A DNA stretch of 64,000 bases from positions 3,387,001 through 3,451,000 of the forward strand of contig NZ_JALPKR020000002.1 in NCBI RefSeq assembly GCF_023195515.1, in the 5' to 3' direction. Numbering within the stretch: position 1 is the first letter of the stretch; each line of letters begins with the position of its first letter. The stretch comes from Variovorax sp. S12S4. Lineage in GTDB: Bacteria; Pseudomonadota; Gammaproteobacteria; Burkholderiales; Burkholderiaceae_C. Of this stretch, positions 10,595 to 19,357 are shown piece after piece. The notes below the pieces were generated by a model. The model was not told the DNA's origin and searched no databases. It worked only from the letters and a program-made list of their open reading frames with translations. The position numbers were made by a program, and so were the translations under genes.

Positions 10595-10903
10595 GTGCAA
10601 ACCAACAATTTTGGTGCCACACCGGCAACTCCCGGCCTGCGGCTCGACCAGCTTCCCAACAACCAATGGGCGACCGTGCTCGACGTAGCCCGTCCCGAGA
10701 GTGCGGACGATCGCGAACTCGTGCTGCGCCTGACCGAAATCGGCTTCGTGCCGGGCGAAGCGGTGCGCATCGTCGCCATCGGCCGTCCGGGTCGCGAGCC
10801 GCTCGCCGTCCGGCTGGGCCACACCACCTTTGCGTTGCGCCGCCACGAGGCCGCGCTGATCCATGTGGCACCGGGCCTGCCGGAGGACGCAAACCATGGT
10901 TGA
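10595..10903 (+). CDS. feoA: Ferrous iron transport protein FeoA
   Basis: SH3-like FeoA domain of about 80 residues, with the typical RLTEIGFVPGEAVRIVAIG and PLAVRLGHTTFALRRHEA segments. FeoA is a small cytoplasmic partner thought to modulate FeoB. I chose GTG 10595 (102 residues); a TTG at 10553 would add 14 residues without family support. The stop overlaps the feoB ATG by 8 bp, so the two are translationally coupled. Confidence 0.9.
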   Translation: MQTNNFGATPATPGLRLDQLPNNQWATVLDVARPESADDRELVLRLTEIGFVPGEAVRIVAIGRPGREPLAVRLGHTTFALRRHEAALIHVAPGLPEDANHG

Positions 10904-12791
10904 GGCGGTCATCCAGGGGCCGGGGCGCCTTGCCGCCACGGCCCAGCCCTCCCGCGTCGCGCTGCTCGGCAACCCGAATTGCGGCAAAACCGCGCTTTTC
11001 AACCTGCTTACCGGCAGCCGCCAAAAGGTTGCCAACTACGCCGGCGTTACCGTCGAGCGCAAAGAGGGCACGCTTCGCACCGCATCGGGCCGCCGCGTCT
11101 TCGTTCTCGACCTGCCCGGCGCCTACAGCCTGAACGCGCTCAGCGCCGACGAGGCCGTGACGCGCGACGTGGTCACCGGCAAGAGCAGCGAGCCCTTGCC
11201 CGATCTGCTGGTGTGCGTGACCGACGCCACCAACCTGCGGCTCAACCTGCGGCTCGTGCTCGAGGCCAAGCGCCTCGGCTTGCCGATGGTGGTGGCGCTC
11301 AACATGACGGACATGGCGAAGAAGCAGGGCATTGCCATCGACACGGCCGTGCTCTCGCGCGAATTGGGCGTGCCGGTCATCGAGACCGTAGGCGTGCACT
11401 CCGGCGGCGCGCAAGGCCTGCTCGAAGCCCTGGATTCGCCGGTGGCCGCCGCCGCGCCGCAGCCCTGGCAGGCGCCGGGGCTCGACGATGTGCTTGCCAC
11501 GCAGCGCGAAGTGCGCCGCATCCTCGGCATTGCCGTGCGCGAGCCGGTGGGAAGCCTGGCTACCAGCGACCGTATCGACCGCGTGGTGATGCACCCCGTA
11601 TGGGGCATGCTGGTGCTCGCGGTCACCATGTTCCTGATGTTCCAGGCCGTGTTCAGCTGGGCCAATGTGCCAATGGACGCGATCAAGGCCGCGACAGAGG
11701 GTCTTGGCGAGCTGTTGAAGACCCGCATGCCCGAGGGCATGCTGCAAAGCCTGCTGGTCGACGGCGTCATTGCCGGCGTGGGCGGCGTGGTCGTCTTCCT
11801 GCCGCAGATCCTGATCCTGTTCTTGTTCATCCTGGCGCTGGAAGATTCAGGCTACCTGCCGCGTGCCGCGTTCCTGCTTGACCGGGTGATGGGCACCGTG
11901 GGGCTCTCGGGCCGCTCGTTCATTCCGCTGCTTTCGAGCTTTGCCTGCGCTATTCCGGGCGTGATGGCAACGCGCACCATCAGCAACTGGCGCGACCGCA
12001 TCACCACCATCATGATTGCGCCGCTCATGACCTGTTCGGCGCGCCTGCCGGTCTATGCGCTGCTGATTGCGGCCTTCATTCCGGCGCGCACCGTGGGCGG
12101 CGTGTTCAACCTGCAGGGCGTGGTGCTGTTCGCGCTGTATGTCTTCGGCATCGTCTCGGCAATGGCAGTGGCCTGGGTGATGAAGCGCTTCCGCGACAAC
12201 AAGCAGCATTCGCCGCTCCTGATGGAACTGCCGGCCTATCGCTGGCCCAACCTGCGCAACCTGGCGCTGGGCCTCTACGAGCGGGCATGGATCTTCATCC
12301 AGCGCGTGGGCACGATCATTCTCACGCTCACCATCTTGTTGTGGTTCCTGTCGACCTTTCCTTCGCCGCCCGAAGGCGCCACGGGGCCGGCCATCCAGTA
12401 CAGCCTGGCCGGCATGATCGGGCGCGGCCTGGAGCACATCTTCGCGCCCATCGGCTTCAACTGGCAGATATCCATTGCCCTGGTGCCGGGCATGGCGGCG
12501 CGCGAAGTGGCGGTGGGCGCACTCGGCACGGTGTATGCACTCTCGGCCAGCGGGGACGACGTGGCAGGCCAGCTCGAGCCGCTGATCGCGGGCAGCTGGT
12601 CGCTCGCGACGGCGCTGTCGTTGCTGGTCTGGTACGTGTTTGCACCGCAATGCATCTCGACCCTGGCGGCCGTGAAGCGCGAAACCGGTTCTTGGCGTTA
12701 TGTGTGGATCATGGCGGGCTATCTCTTCGCGCTCGCCTACGCGGCCTGCTTCATTACCTACCGCGTTGCAGTGGCGCTCGGGGCAGGTTAA
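10896..12791 (+). CDS. feoB: Ferrous iron transporter FeoB
   Basis: 631 residues. FeoB moves Fe(II) across the inner membrane. The N-terminal G domain shows G1 GNPNCGKT (residues 25-32), G3 DLPGAYSL and G4 NMTD. The C-terminal half has the Gate-type membrane core with FLPQILILFLFILALEDSGYL-like segments, SFACAIPGVMATRTI and about eight hydrophobic spans. It is somewhat shorter than the E. coli protein (about 770), as in many betaproteobacteria. It overlaps feoA by 8 bp and is followed 28 nt later by a Cys-rich small membrane protein that is probably its accessory. Confidence 0.97.
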   Translation: MVEAVIQGPGRLAATAQPSRVALLGNPNCGKTALFNLLTGSRQKVANYAGVTVERKEGTLRTASGRRVFVLDLPGAYSLNALSADEAVTRDVVTGKSSEPLPDLLVCVTDATNLRLNLRLVLEAKRLGLPMVVALNMTDMAKKQGIAIDTAVLSRELGVPVIETVGVHSGGAQGLLEALDSPVAAAAPQPWQAPGLDDVLATQREVRRILGIAVREPVGSLATSDRIDRVVMHPVWGMLVLAVTMFLMFQAVFSWANVPMDAIKAATEGLGELLKTRMPEGMLQSLLVDGVIAGVGGVVVFLPQILILFLFILALEDSGYLPRAAFLLDRVMGTVGLSGRSFIPLLSSFACAIPGVMATRTISNWRDRITTIMIAPLMTCSARLPVYALLIAAFIPARTVGGVFNLQGVVLFALYVFGIVSAMAVAWVMKRFRDNKQHSPLLMELPAYRWPNLRNLALGLYERAWIFIQRVGTIILTLTILLWFLSTFPSPPEGATGPAIQYSLAGMIGRGLEHIFAPIGFNWQISIALVPGMAAREVAVGALGTVYALSASGDDVAGQLEPLIAGSWSLATALSLLVWYVFAPQCISTLAAVKRETGSWRYVWIMAGYLFALAYAACFITYRVAVALGAG

Positions 12792-12819
12792 AACCTGCAG
12801 TGAAAGGTCTGGAAAAGAT

Positions 12820-13107
12820 ATGGCACAGCAACTGATCGTCGGTTTGATCGTCGCCGCTGCCGCGTTCTACGCGGTGTGGCGCTGGATGCCCGCGGGCTGG
12901 AGGCGCAGCGCTGCCCGCAAGCTCGCGGCCGGTACGCACCGCGCAGGCCTTGTCGATCAGGAACGCGCCGACCAGTTGGCGGCTTCGCTCGCCAAGACCT
13001 CGGGCTGCGGCTCTTGCGACAGCTGCAGCAGTTGCGGCCCCAAGGCCACCGACAGGAAAAACGCCGAAGAAGCCGGCCCCGGCCCGCTGTCCACGCACAG
13101 CCGCTGA
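12820..13107 (+). CDS. FeoB-associated Cys-rich small membrane protein (DUF6587-like)
   Basis: 95 residues: one N-terminal membrane helix (LIVGLIVAAAAFYAVWRWM), a basic juxtamembrane segment, then a C-terminal Cys cluster CGSCDSCSSCG (about residues 67-77). Small membrane proteins with such clusters commonly follow feoB and may play the role FeoC has in enterics, or help deliver iron. The DUF6587 label is from memory. The position directly after feoB on the same strand supports an iron role. Cys spacing CxxCxxCxxC could bind Fe(II) or a cluster. Confidence 0.75.
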   Translation: MAQQLIVGLIVAAAAFYAVWRWMPAGWRRSAARKLAAGTHRAGLVDQERADQLAASLAKTSGCGSCDSCSSCGPKATDRKNAEEAGPGPLSTHSR

Positions 13108-13113
13108 AGGCCG

Positions 13114-14297
13114 ATGCCCGCTCACATCCTCGTCGCCGGGGGCGGCATCGGGGGCTCGCTACTGCGCTGGCGCTGTCCCGCGGTGGCCATCGCGTCGATG
13201 CCTTCGAACAGGCGGCCGTGTTCGCCGAAGTCGGCGCCGGCATCCAGATCGGTCCCAATGTCACGCGGCGCCTCCGGCAGCTGGGCTTGGACAAGAGCCT
13301 CGATGCCATCGCTGCGCGTCCGGACGCGCTGGTGGTGCAGAGCGCCGGCAGCGGTGCCGAACTGGCCCGTCTGCCGTTGGGCGACGCCATGCACCAGCGC
13401 TATGGCGCTCACTACCTCTGCGTACATCGCGCCGACCTGCATTCGATGCTGCTCGATGCCGTGCGATCGCAAGGCACGGGCACCTTGGCAACCGATGCCC
13501 GCATTGCGCAGGTCGAGATGAGCGACGACCTCGTCTGCGTATCGAGCAGTGGCGCGCGCGCCTGGGAGGGCGAGGCGCTGGTCGGCGCCGACGGCCTCTG
13601 GAGCGTGGTGCGGCAGCGGCTCGAATCGCCATCGGCCGCCGAGCCGGCTCGCATCACGGGCCACACGGCCTGGCGCGGGATGGTCGCCCAGGCTGAACTG
13701 CCGCAGGCGCTGCGCCGTCGCCGCATCGATGTATGGCTCGGGCCGCGCCTGCATGTGGTGGCCTACCCTGTGCGCGGCGGCGACTGGCTCAATGTGGTGG
13801 TGATTGCCGAATCCGCCCCGGCAGGCGATGCGCGCGACTGGGACCAGGCCAGCAGCCTTGTGGCGCTGCAGCAGGCCACCGGCCGTAGCGGCCGCGCCCT
13901 GCAAGCCTTGCTCGAGGCAATGCCCAACTGGCGCGCCTGGACCCTCTGCGACCGTGCGCCGCTGAGCTCTGCGGCGGACATGGCACACGAGCGCATCGCG
14001 CTGGTCGGCGATGCCGCGCATCCGATGGTGCCTTACCTCGCGCAGGGCGCGGGCATGGCCATCGAAGACGCCGTATCGATGGCCGAGGCGCTCGGCGATG
14101 GCGGGGCGGCCGACGTGCCGGCCGCCTTTGCCCGCTATGCCGAGGCTCGCTGGCAGCGCAATGCCATGGTGCAGGCAAGGGCGCGGCGCAACGGGCAGGT
14201 CTTTCATGCCACCGGACCCATGCGCCTGGGCCGCGATCTTGCCCTGCGCACGCTGGGTGCGCGGCTGCTGGACCAGCCCTGGCTGTACGGAGGCTGA
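13114..14297 (+). pseudogene. FAD-dependent monooxygenase (salicylate / 3-hydroxybenzoate hydroxylase type), frameshifted near its N-terminus
   Basis: The start MPAHILVAGGGIGG carries the Rossmann GxGxxG, but this frame is lost after about base 13155. From LATALALSRGGHRVDAFEQ on, the rest of a full-length class A flavoprotein hydroxylase is read in another frame to the stop at 14297. Inserting one C in the GGGGGC tract at 13151-13155 gives a continuous protein of 394 residues. Further family motifs are VGADGLWS near residue 155 and GDAAHPMVPYLAQGAGMAIEDA near residue 290. Such enzymes hydroxylate a phenolic or N-heterocyclic ring with NAD(P)H and O2. The substrate is unknown. It follows the feo genes by only 6 nt. 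Confidence 0.75.
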
Positions 14298-14321
14298 AAG
14301 GCCGCTGCGCCCCCGGGGCTC

Positions 14322-15572
14322 TCAGAGCCTGAATGTCTGCAGGTGTTCGATCCGTTCGGCCAACCCCTCGGGGCCGAGATAGTGACCCTGAGAACCGTCG
14401 CGCACCTCGAGCAGCGTGGCCTCTAGTTCCGCCAGCATCGCATCGCGCTCGGCGGCGAAGGCGGGCGCCACGTCGATACCGGCCTGCGTGCATGCATCGG
14501 CGATCAGGTGTGCGCTTGCGGGCGCGCCGCAGGCCGCGCACTTGACGATGGCGGCCACGTTCGGTTCGGCCCCGTTCGCGAGCAGCGCATGCGTGAGCTC
14601 GGGTGAAATCTGGCCGTCGATGTTGCGCAAGGCGTCGCGTGCCACGGGAGCTCCCGCGCGGACCAGCGCCATGGCCGCGGCAAAGGCACCGTTGCCTATG
14701 GCAACGTCCGTGGCCAACGCACTTCCCTGCTGCGGTCCGTCGAAGCTCAAGCCCGCGGCGGCGAGCTCGGCCACCAGGTCCGCGTCGTCGCTCGCGATGG
14801 CATGGTGCAGCGCCGCGCGCGCAGTGGCCGGCAGCCGGCGCAGCGTTCCGTTGGTCAGCGGTGTGCGCCAGTCGATCACGGCGCGGCAATAAAAGCTCAC
14901 CAGCTTGTCCATCAGGTCGAGGTCCAGGCCGTGGTCCTGGTGCCGGTCGTCGAGGTACTGGAGCAGTGCCTGGCCGGAAAAATAATCGCCAGTGGGTGCC
15001 AGCGGGTCTTCGTCGAGATGCAGTGCCCCAAAGGCGCTGTACAGGTCGGGCGCGATGGTGTTCACGCCGTCTTCATGCAGGGCATGCGTCCAGGCCGGCG
15101 GCAGCCCGTGCTTCCACGCGGTGATGTGGCCGTGCTCGGGTCCAGGCTCGACCACCGCATAAACCCGGTCCAGGTACTCGAAGCCGCCGAAGGGCAGGTG
15201 CGTGAGCTTGCCGCTCCAGTCGCGGCCATCTTCTTCGGCTGCCTCTTCGGCCAGCTCCTGCTCATGCTCGATCCAGCCCTGCAGATCGCGATAGCCGTCG
15301 CTGCCGTTCCAGAACAGCTCCGACCAGCTGACGGATTCGATGTTGCCGTTCATCGGCAGCGACAGGTCGTAGTCGAGCCGGCCGCCCGCCGTTTGCCGCC
15401 ACAGTTCGAGCAGCGGCTCGGGAACTGGGCCCGCGCACAGCGCCTGGACGGCGGCTATCTGCTGCTCAGGCATCGGTGGCTGCGCATCGAAGATCACGCG
15501 GTCCGCGAACAGGACCACGCCATGTTCGCGCAGGGTAGCAAGCTCTTCGAGCGAGAACTGGACATCTTTCAT
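14322..15572 (-). CDS. SMI1/KNR4 (SUKH)-like protein with C-terminal ankyrin-like repeats
   Basis: 416 residues from ATG 15572, which follows a strong GGAGG ribosome site. The N-terminal half has the SUKH pattern (PVPEPLLELWRQTAGGRLDY and a WSELFWNGSDGYRDL block). The C-terminal third contains helical repeats resembling ankyrin units, e.g. ALHHAIASDDADLVAELAAAG and LTHALLANGAEPNVAAIV. SUKH proteins are often immunity proteins against nuclease or deaminase toxins, but many are housekeeping or unknown, and no toxin gene is visible next to it. The architecture suggests protein-protein binding. Function is unassigned. Confidence 0.75.
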   Translation of the reverse strand: MKDVQFSLEELATLREHGVVLFADRVIFDAQPPMPEQQIAAVQALCAGPVPEPLLELWRQTAGGRLDYDLSLPMNGNIESVSWSELFWNGSDGYRDLQGWIEHEQELAEEAAEEDGRDWSGKLTHLPFGGFEYLDRVYAVVEPGPEHGHITAWKHGLPPAWTHALHEDGVNTIAPDLYSAFGALHLDEDPLAPTGDYFSGQALLQYLDDRHQDHGLDLDLMDKLVSFYCRAVIDWRTPLTNGTLRRLPATARAALHHAIASDDADLVAELAAAGLSFDGPQQGSALATDVAIGNGAFAAAMALVRAGAPVARDALRNIDGQISPELTHALLANGAEPNVAAIVKCAACGAPASAHLIADACTQAGIDVAPAFAAERDAMLAELEATLLEVRDGSQGHYLGPEGLAERIEHLQTFRL

Positions 15573-15656
15573 TGGCAGTGCCTCCGTTGATGCCAATGTA
15601 GCGCTTTGTGCAAATGGAGCAAGCACTTGCATGGTGGCCCGCGCATGCGGCCCGCA

Positions 15657-16493
15657 TCAAAGGTCCGTGCGCAGCTTCCAGATCTCGGGAAACAGCACCA
15701 CGTCGAGCATCTTGCGCAGGTAGCTCACGCCGCCCGTGCCGCCCGTGCCGCGCTTGAAGCCGATCACGCGCTCGACCGTGGTCACATGGCGAAAGCGCCA
15801 GAGCCGGAAAGCGTCTTCGAGGTCGGTGAGCTTTTCGCCGAGCTGGTACAGGTCCCAGTGGTCGTGCGGGTTTCTGTACACCGTGAGCCACGCGGCCTCG
15901 ACGCCATCGCTGACTTCATAAGGCTGCGTCCAATCGCGTTCCAGATGATCGGCGGGCACCGCAAGGCCGCGGCGCGCCAGCAGCTTCAGCGACTCGTCGT
16001 AGAGCGAAGGCGAGCGGTAGGCTTCTTCGACCTGCGCCAGCAGATCGGCCCGGTGCGCATGCGGCTTGAGCATGGCGGCGTTCTTGTTGCCGAGCGCAAA
16101 CTCGATGCAGCGGTACTGCGCGCTTTGAAAGCCGCTCGAGTTGGCCAGGTAGGGCCGCATGGCGGTGTACTCGGGCGGCGTCATGGTCGAGAGCACGGTC
16201 CATGCGCTCACCAGCTGTTCCATGATGCGGCTCACGCGGGCCAGCATCTTGAAAGCGTCGGCGAGTTTTTCTTGCGCGATGCAGGTGGTGGCGGCGCGCA
16301 GCTCATGCAGCATGAGCTTCATCCAGAGCTCGCTGGTCTGGTGCTGCACGATGAAGAGCATTTCGTCGTGCGCGGGCGAGAGCGGGTGCTGCGCGTTGAG
16401 GATCTGGTCGAGATGCAGGTAGTCGCCGTAGCTCATCGACGCGCTGAAATCCAGCTGCGCTTTTTCTTCGTGAACGATTTTTTCGGTGCTCAT
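15657..16493 (-). CDS. kynA: Tryptophan 2,3-dioxygenase
   Basis: 278 residues, the usual bacterial length. This heme enzyme opens the indole ring of L-tryptophan to N-formylkynurenine, the first step of the kynurenine pathway. Family segments are visible: [40 protein letters not shown] (contains the distal-pocket His), [11 protein letters not shown] and the C-terminal [28 protein letters not shown] stretch. Start ATG 16493 gives [11 protein letters not shown]; the frame extends upstream into the next gene without support. It is the last gene of kynB-kynU-exported protein-kynA on the minus strand. Confidence 0.97.
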   Translation of the reverse strand: MSTEKIVHEEKAQLDFSASMSYGDYLHLDQILNAQHPLSPAHDEMLFIVQHQTSELWMKLMLHELRAATTCIAQEKLADAFKMLARVSRIMEQLVSAWTVLSTMTPPEYTAMRPYLANSSGFQSAQYRCIEFALGNKNAAMLKPHAHRADLLAQVEEAYRSPSLYDESLKLLARRGLAVPADHLERDWTQPYEVSDGVEAAWLTVYRNPHDHWDLYQLGEKLTDLEDAFRLWRFRHVTTVERVIGFKRGTGGTGGVSYLRKMLDVVLFPEIWKLRTDL

Positions 16494-16509
16494 GATGCTT
16501 GCTGCCGGG

Positions 16510-16995
16510 TCATCGCCAGACCACTGCGGTGTAGGAAGGGCGGCCCGGTACCGAATCTTTTGCGGGATAGACGAAACGCACGACGTCGTTCTTGCGCTTG
16601 AACTCCTGGTAAGTCTCGCCGCCCGGGATGCGGCCCTTTTCGGCTGGCGCATAGCCCGCGGCGCGCACTTCCTTCACCAGCCGCTCGAAGGCGGCCTTGT
16701 CGGTCAGCGAGAGCTGGATGTTGTTTTCGCCGGCGCGGCTTTCCGCGTAGGTGGACTTCATGAAGCGGATCGTGTGGTCGTCGACCACCTTGTCGTATTC
16801 GATCATGCTGACCTCGGGGGTCACGGTCTTGTCGGCGTAGGAAAAACCTTGGGCCTTGACCTGTTGGCGGAACGCATCGGGCGTGAGGGCCACGAAAGCC
16901 TTGAGTTGGTCAAGCGTGTAGCTCGCCTGCTGTGCGAAGGCCGGTGCGGCCAGCATCAGGAGCGAGGCGAAGAGGGTGATCAATTTGTGTTTCAT
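16510..16995 (-). CDS. Small exported protein inside the kyn operon
   Basis: 161 residues with a clear signal peptide ([21 protein letters not shown], cleavage after AFA). The mature part is about 140 residues, charged, with no Cys; it looks like a soluble periplasmic domain. It lies 13 nt after kynU and 16 nt before kynA, so it is co-transcribed with tryptophan catabolism genes. Its position interrupts the standard kynBUA order. I do not recognise the family. A binding or envelope role linked to tryptophan or kynurenine is only inferred from location. Confidence 0.8.
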   Translation of the reverse strand: MKHKLITLFASLLMLAAPAFAQQASYTLDQLKAFVALTPDAFRQQVKAQGFSYADKTVTPEVSMIEYDKVVDDHTIRFMKSTYAESRAGENNIQLSLTDKAAFERLVKEVRAAGYAPAEKGRIPGGETYQEFKRKNDVVRFVYPAKDSVPGRPSYTAVVWR

Positions 16996-17008
16996 GGGTA
17001 CGTGCTGC

Positions 17009-18286
17009 TCAGGTCACTGCATTCTTGCGATTGAATTCTTCGCGCTTCCACTCGCCTGCCTCCAGCACCTGCACCAGGTGCTCGACGGAGTTCCACACAT
17101 CCTCGAAGCCCAGGTACAGCGGCGTGAAACCGAAGCGCAGGATGTCGGGCATCTGCGAATCGCCTGCGCGGTAGTCACCGATCACGCCGCGCGCAATCAG
17201 CGCCTGCACGATGGCGTAGGCGCCTTCATCGCGGCTCAGGCACACCTGCGAGCCGCGACGCGCATGTTCGCGCGGCGTCACCAGCGAAAGCCCCTGGCCC
17301 GCGCAGCGCTCTTCGACGAGTTGGATGAAGAGGTCGGTGAGCGCAAGCGATTTGGCGCGCAGGGCCGCCATGCCGCCCTTGCCGCCATCGAACGCCTCGG
17401 CCGCCAGCACCGTATCGAGCCCGCATTCGAGCCCCGCCAGAGCGATGATCGGTTGCGTGCCGCAAAGGTAGCGGCCCACGCCCGGCGCAGGCCGGTAGTG
17501 CGGCGTGAATTCGAAAGGCGCCGCATGGCCCCACCAGCCCGACAGCGGCTGCTCGAACTTGCCCGCATGCCGTGTATGAACCCACACGAATGCCGGTGCA
17601 CCGGGGCCGCCGTTCAGATACTTGTAGCCGCAGCCAATGGCGTAGTCGGCATCGCTTTCGTTCAGCGCAACCGGCACCGCGCCTGCGCTGTGCGCGAGGT
17701 CCCATACCGTGAGCGCGCCGGCGGCGTGCGCGGCGGCAGTGATGGCCTTCATGTCGTGCATGGCGCCGGTGCGGTAGTTCACGTGCGTGAGCATCAGCAC
17801 GGCCACGTCATCGGTCAGCACCGCGGGCAACTCGTCCGCGTCGATCAGCTTGAGCGTGAAGCCGCGCTCGCGGCACAGGGATTCGGCGATGTAGAGGTCG
17901 GTCGGAAAGTTGCTGCGCTCGCTGATCACCAGCTTGCGGGCGCTGTTCTTTTGCTGCGAGAGCGCCGCGAAGAGCACCTTGTACAGATTGACGGAGGTGC
18001 TGTCGGTGCACACCACTTCGCCGGGTGCGGCGCCGATCAGCCGGGCCACCTTGTCGCCGAGGCGCTGCGGCAGGTCGAACCAGCTGGCCGTGTTCCACGA
18101 GCGGATCAACCCCTGGCCCCATTCCTCGGCGACCACTTCGGCAATGCGTGCGGGCGCGGCCTTGGGCAGCACGCCGAGCGAGTTGCCGTCGAGGTAGATC
18201 ACGTCCGGCGGCAGGGTGAATTGGTCGCGCAGCGAGCGCAGCGGGTCTTGCGCGTCGAGCGCGCGGCAGTCTTCAAGGGTCGTCAT
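17009..18286 (-). CDS. kynU: Kynureninase
   Basis: 425 residues. This PLP enzyme cleaves kynurenine to anthranilate and alanine. Type-I aminotransferase fold motifs are seen: the PLP lysine is Lys222 in [14 protein letters not shown], the preceding [11 protein letters not shown] holds the PLP Asp (about residue 196), and [15 protein letters not shown] is near the N-terminus. ATG 18286 gives [16 protein letters not shown]; longer readings run into kynB. It is 11 nt after kynB and 13 nt before the exported-protein gene. Confidence 0.97.
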   Translation of the reverse strand: MTTLEDCRALDAQDPLRSLRDQFTLPPDVIYLDGNSLGVLPKAAPARIAEVVAEEWGQGLIRSWNTASWFDLPQRLGDKVARLIGAAPGEVVCTDSTSVNLYKVLFAALSQQKNSARKLVISERSNFPTDLYIAESLCRERGFTLKLIDADELPAVLTDDVAVLMLTHVNYRTGAMHDMKAITAAAHAAGALTVWDLAHSAGAVPVALNESDADYAIGCGYKYLNGGPGAPAFVWVHTRHAGKFEQPLSGWWGHAAPFEFTPHYRPAPGVGRYLCGTQPIIALAGLECGLDTVLAAEAFDGGKGGMAALRAKSLALTDLFIQLVEERCAGQGLSLVTPREHARRGSQVCLSRDEGAYAIVQALIARGVIGDYRAGDSQMPDILRFGFTPLYLGFEDVWNSVEHLVQVLEAGEWKREEFNRKNAVT

Positions 18287-18297
18287 TGGGCGGGGTT

Positions 18298-18951
18298 TCA
18301 GCGTGGAAGGTCGCGCAGCACGGCGCGAACGGGAGATGCGTCGGCGCTGACCAGCTTGAGCGGCAGCGCGATGAGTTCGTAGTCGCCCTCGGGCACATCG
18401 TCGAGCACGAGGTTCTCGAGCACGCGCAGGTTGAGGCGGCGGATGCGCTGGTGGCTTTCCAGCGTCTTGCTGTCGGCCGGGTCGATGCTGGCCGTGTCGA
18501 TGCCGATGAGCTTCACGCCCATGGCCGCAAGGCGTTCGACGGTGGCAGGTGCGTAGGCCGCGAGCTGCGGATCCCACTGGGCGACGGGCATGGCGGCATA
18601 GGTGCGCACCAGCACGCGGGGCGGCAGGTCGCTCGCGATCGCATGCGCAATGTGCTCCCACTCGATCAGCGGGCCCTTGGCAATCGCGTGGATCACGCGG
18701 CAAGGGCCGAGGAAGGGCGCGAGATCGACCTGGCCGATGGTCTGGCCCTCGGGGTCGTAGTGCAGGGGCGCATCCGCATGGGCACCCACATGCGGCGAGA
18801 GCTTGATCTCGCTGACGTTCACCGGGCAGACCTGCGAAATGGTTGCGGCCCATCGCTGCTGGTAGGGCGTGTCGCCGGGGAACACCGGCGTGCCTTCATG
18901 CACGGGCGGCGAGATGTCCCAGATGCGGGGTTGAGATTGCAGAGAACGCAT
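18298..18951 (-). CDS. kynB: Arylformamidase (kynurenine formamidase)
   Basis: 217 residues of the metal-dependent cyclase/hydrolase family. It hydrolyses N-formylkynurenine to kynurenine and formate. The Zn-binding signature HxGxHxDxP is present as HVGAHADAP (about residues 53-61), and [17 protein letters not shown] is the usual N-terminus. First gene of the kyn operon. A 20-bp inverted repeat lies 33-52 nt upstream of the start (18984-19003). The same protein family includes isatin hydrolases, but operon position makes KynB the clear call. Confidence 0.96.
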   Translation of the reverse strand: MRSLQSQPRIWDISPPVHEGTPVFPGDTPYQQRWAATISQVCPVNVSEIKLSPHVGAHADAPLHYDPEGQTIGQVDLAPFLGPCRVIHAIAKGPLIEWEHIAHAIASDLPPRVLVRTYAAMPVAQWDPQLAAYAPATVERLAAMGVKLIGIDTASIDPADSKTLESHQRIRRLNLRVLENLVLDDVPEGDYELIALPLKLVSADASPVRAVLRDLPR

Positions 18952-18983
18952 GGCGCAAAGTTAGCGCCGGGAGCGGGGTCGTG

Positions 18984-19003
18984 GTGTCGGTTATTTCCAA
19001 CAC
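18984..19003. promoter_or_regulatory. Candidate operator upstream of kynB
   Basis: GTGTCGG (18984-18990), TTATTT, CCAACAC (18997-19003): an inverted repeat with 6 of 7 arm positions paired and a 6-bp AT-rich centre. It sits 33-52 nt upstream of the kynB start. In other proteobacteria kyn genes are controlled by an Lrp/AsnC-type KynR; no such gene is in this window. Binding by a kyn regulator is inference from position and symmetry. Confidence 0.45.
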
Positions 19004-19025
19004 ACAACGTGACGAGATGATCGGC

Positions 19026-19334
19026 TCAGGAGGGCAGGGCTGGCAGCCCGTGCCTGGCGCGCGCGCGCTCGCAGGCGTCGCTGCCGGCCTGCAGCTCGTG
19101 GCACGGATTGGGCCGCCATTCGTAGATGCCGCAAGCCACCGACTGGCCGATCTTGCCGGTCAGCGCGGCGCAGCGCATGGGCGTGTGGTCGGTGCCGCGC
19201 ATGCGGCACAGGGCGTCGTTCACTTCGACGGCAAGGCCCGAGGGCACCTTGCCACCGTTGTCGTCGAGCTCGTGGATGCTGAAGTCGACGCGGTAGCTGG
19301 CGCAGCAGGCGCCGCATTGCTGGCAATGAGACAC
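19026..19334 (-). CDS. YkgJ-family cysteine cluster protein
   Basis: 102 residues starting at a GTG (19334). The family Cys pattern is present: CQQCGACC at the N-terminus, then single Cys residues near positions 43, 55, 68 and 78, compatible with metal (Zn or Fe-S) binding. YkgJ-like proteins are widespread and functionally unassigned. It lies 23 nt downstream of argF on the same strand and upstream of the kyn promoter region, so it is probably the last gene of the arg operon transcript. Confidence 0.85.
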   Translation of the reverse strand: MSHCQQCGACCASYRVDFSIHELDDNGGKVPSGLAVEVNDALCRMRGTDHTPMRCAALTGKIGQSVACGIYEWRPNPCHELQAGSDACERARARHGLPALPS

Positions 19335-19357
19335 GCGGCCGCGCCTTCAGCTTTTTT

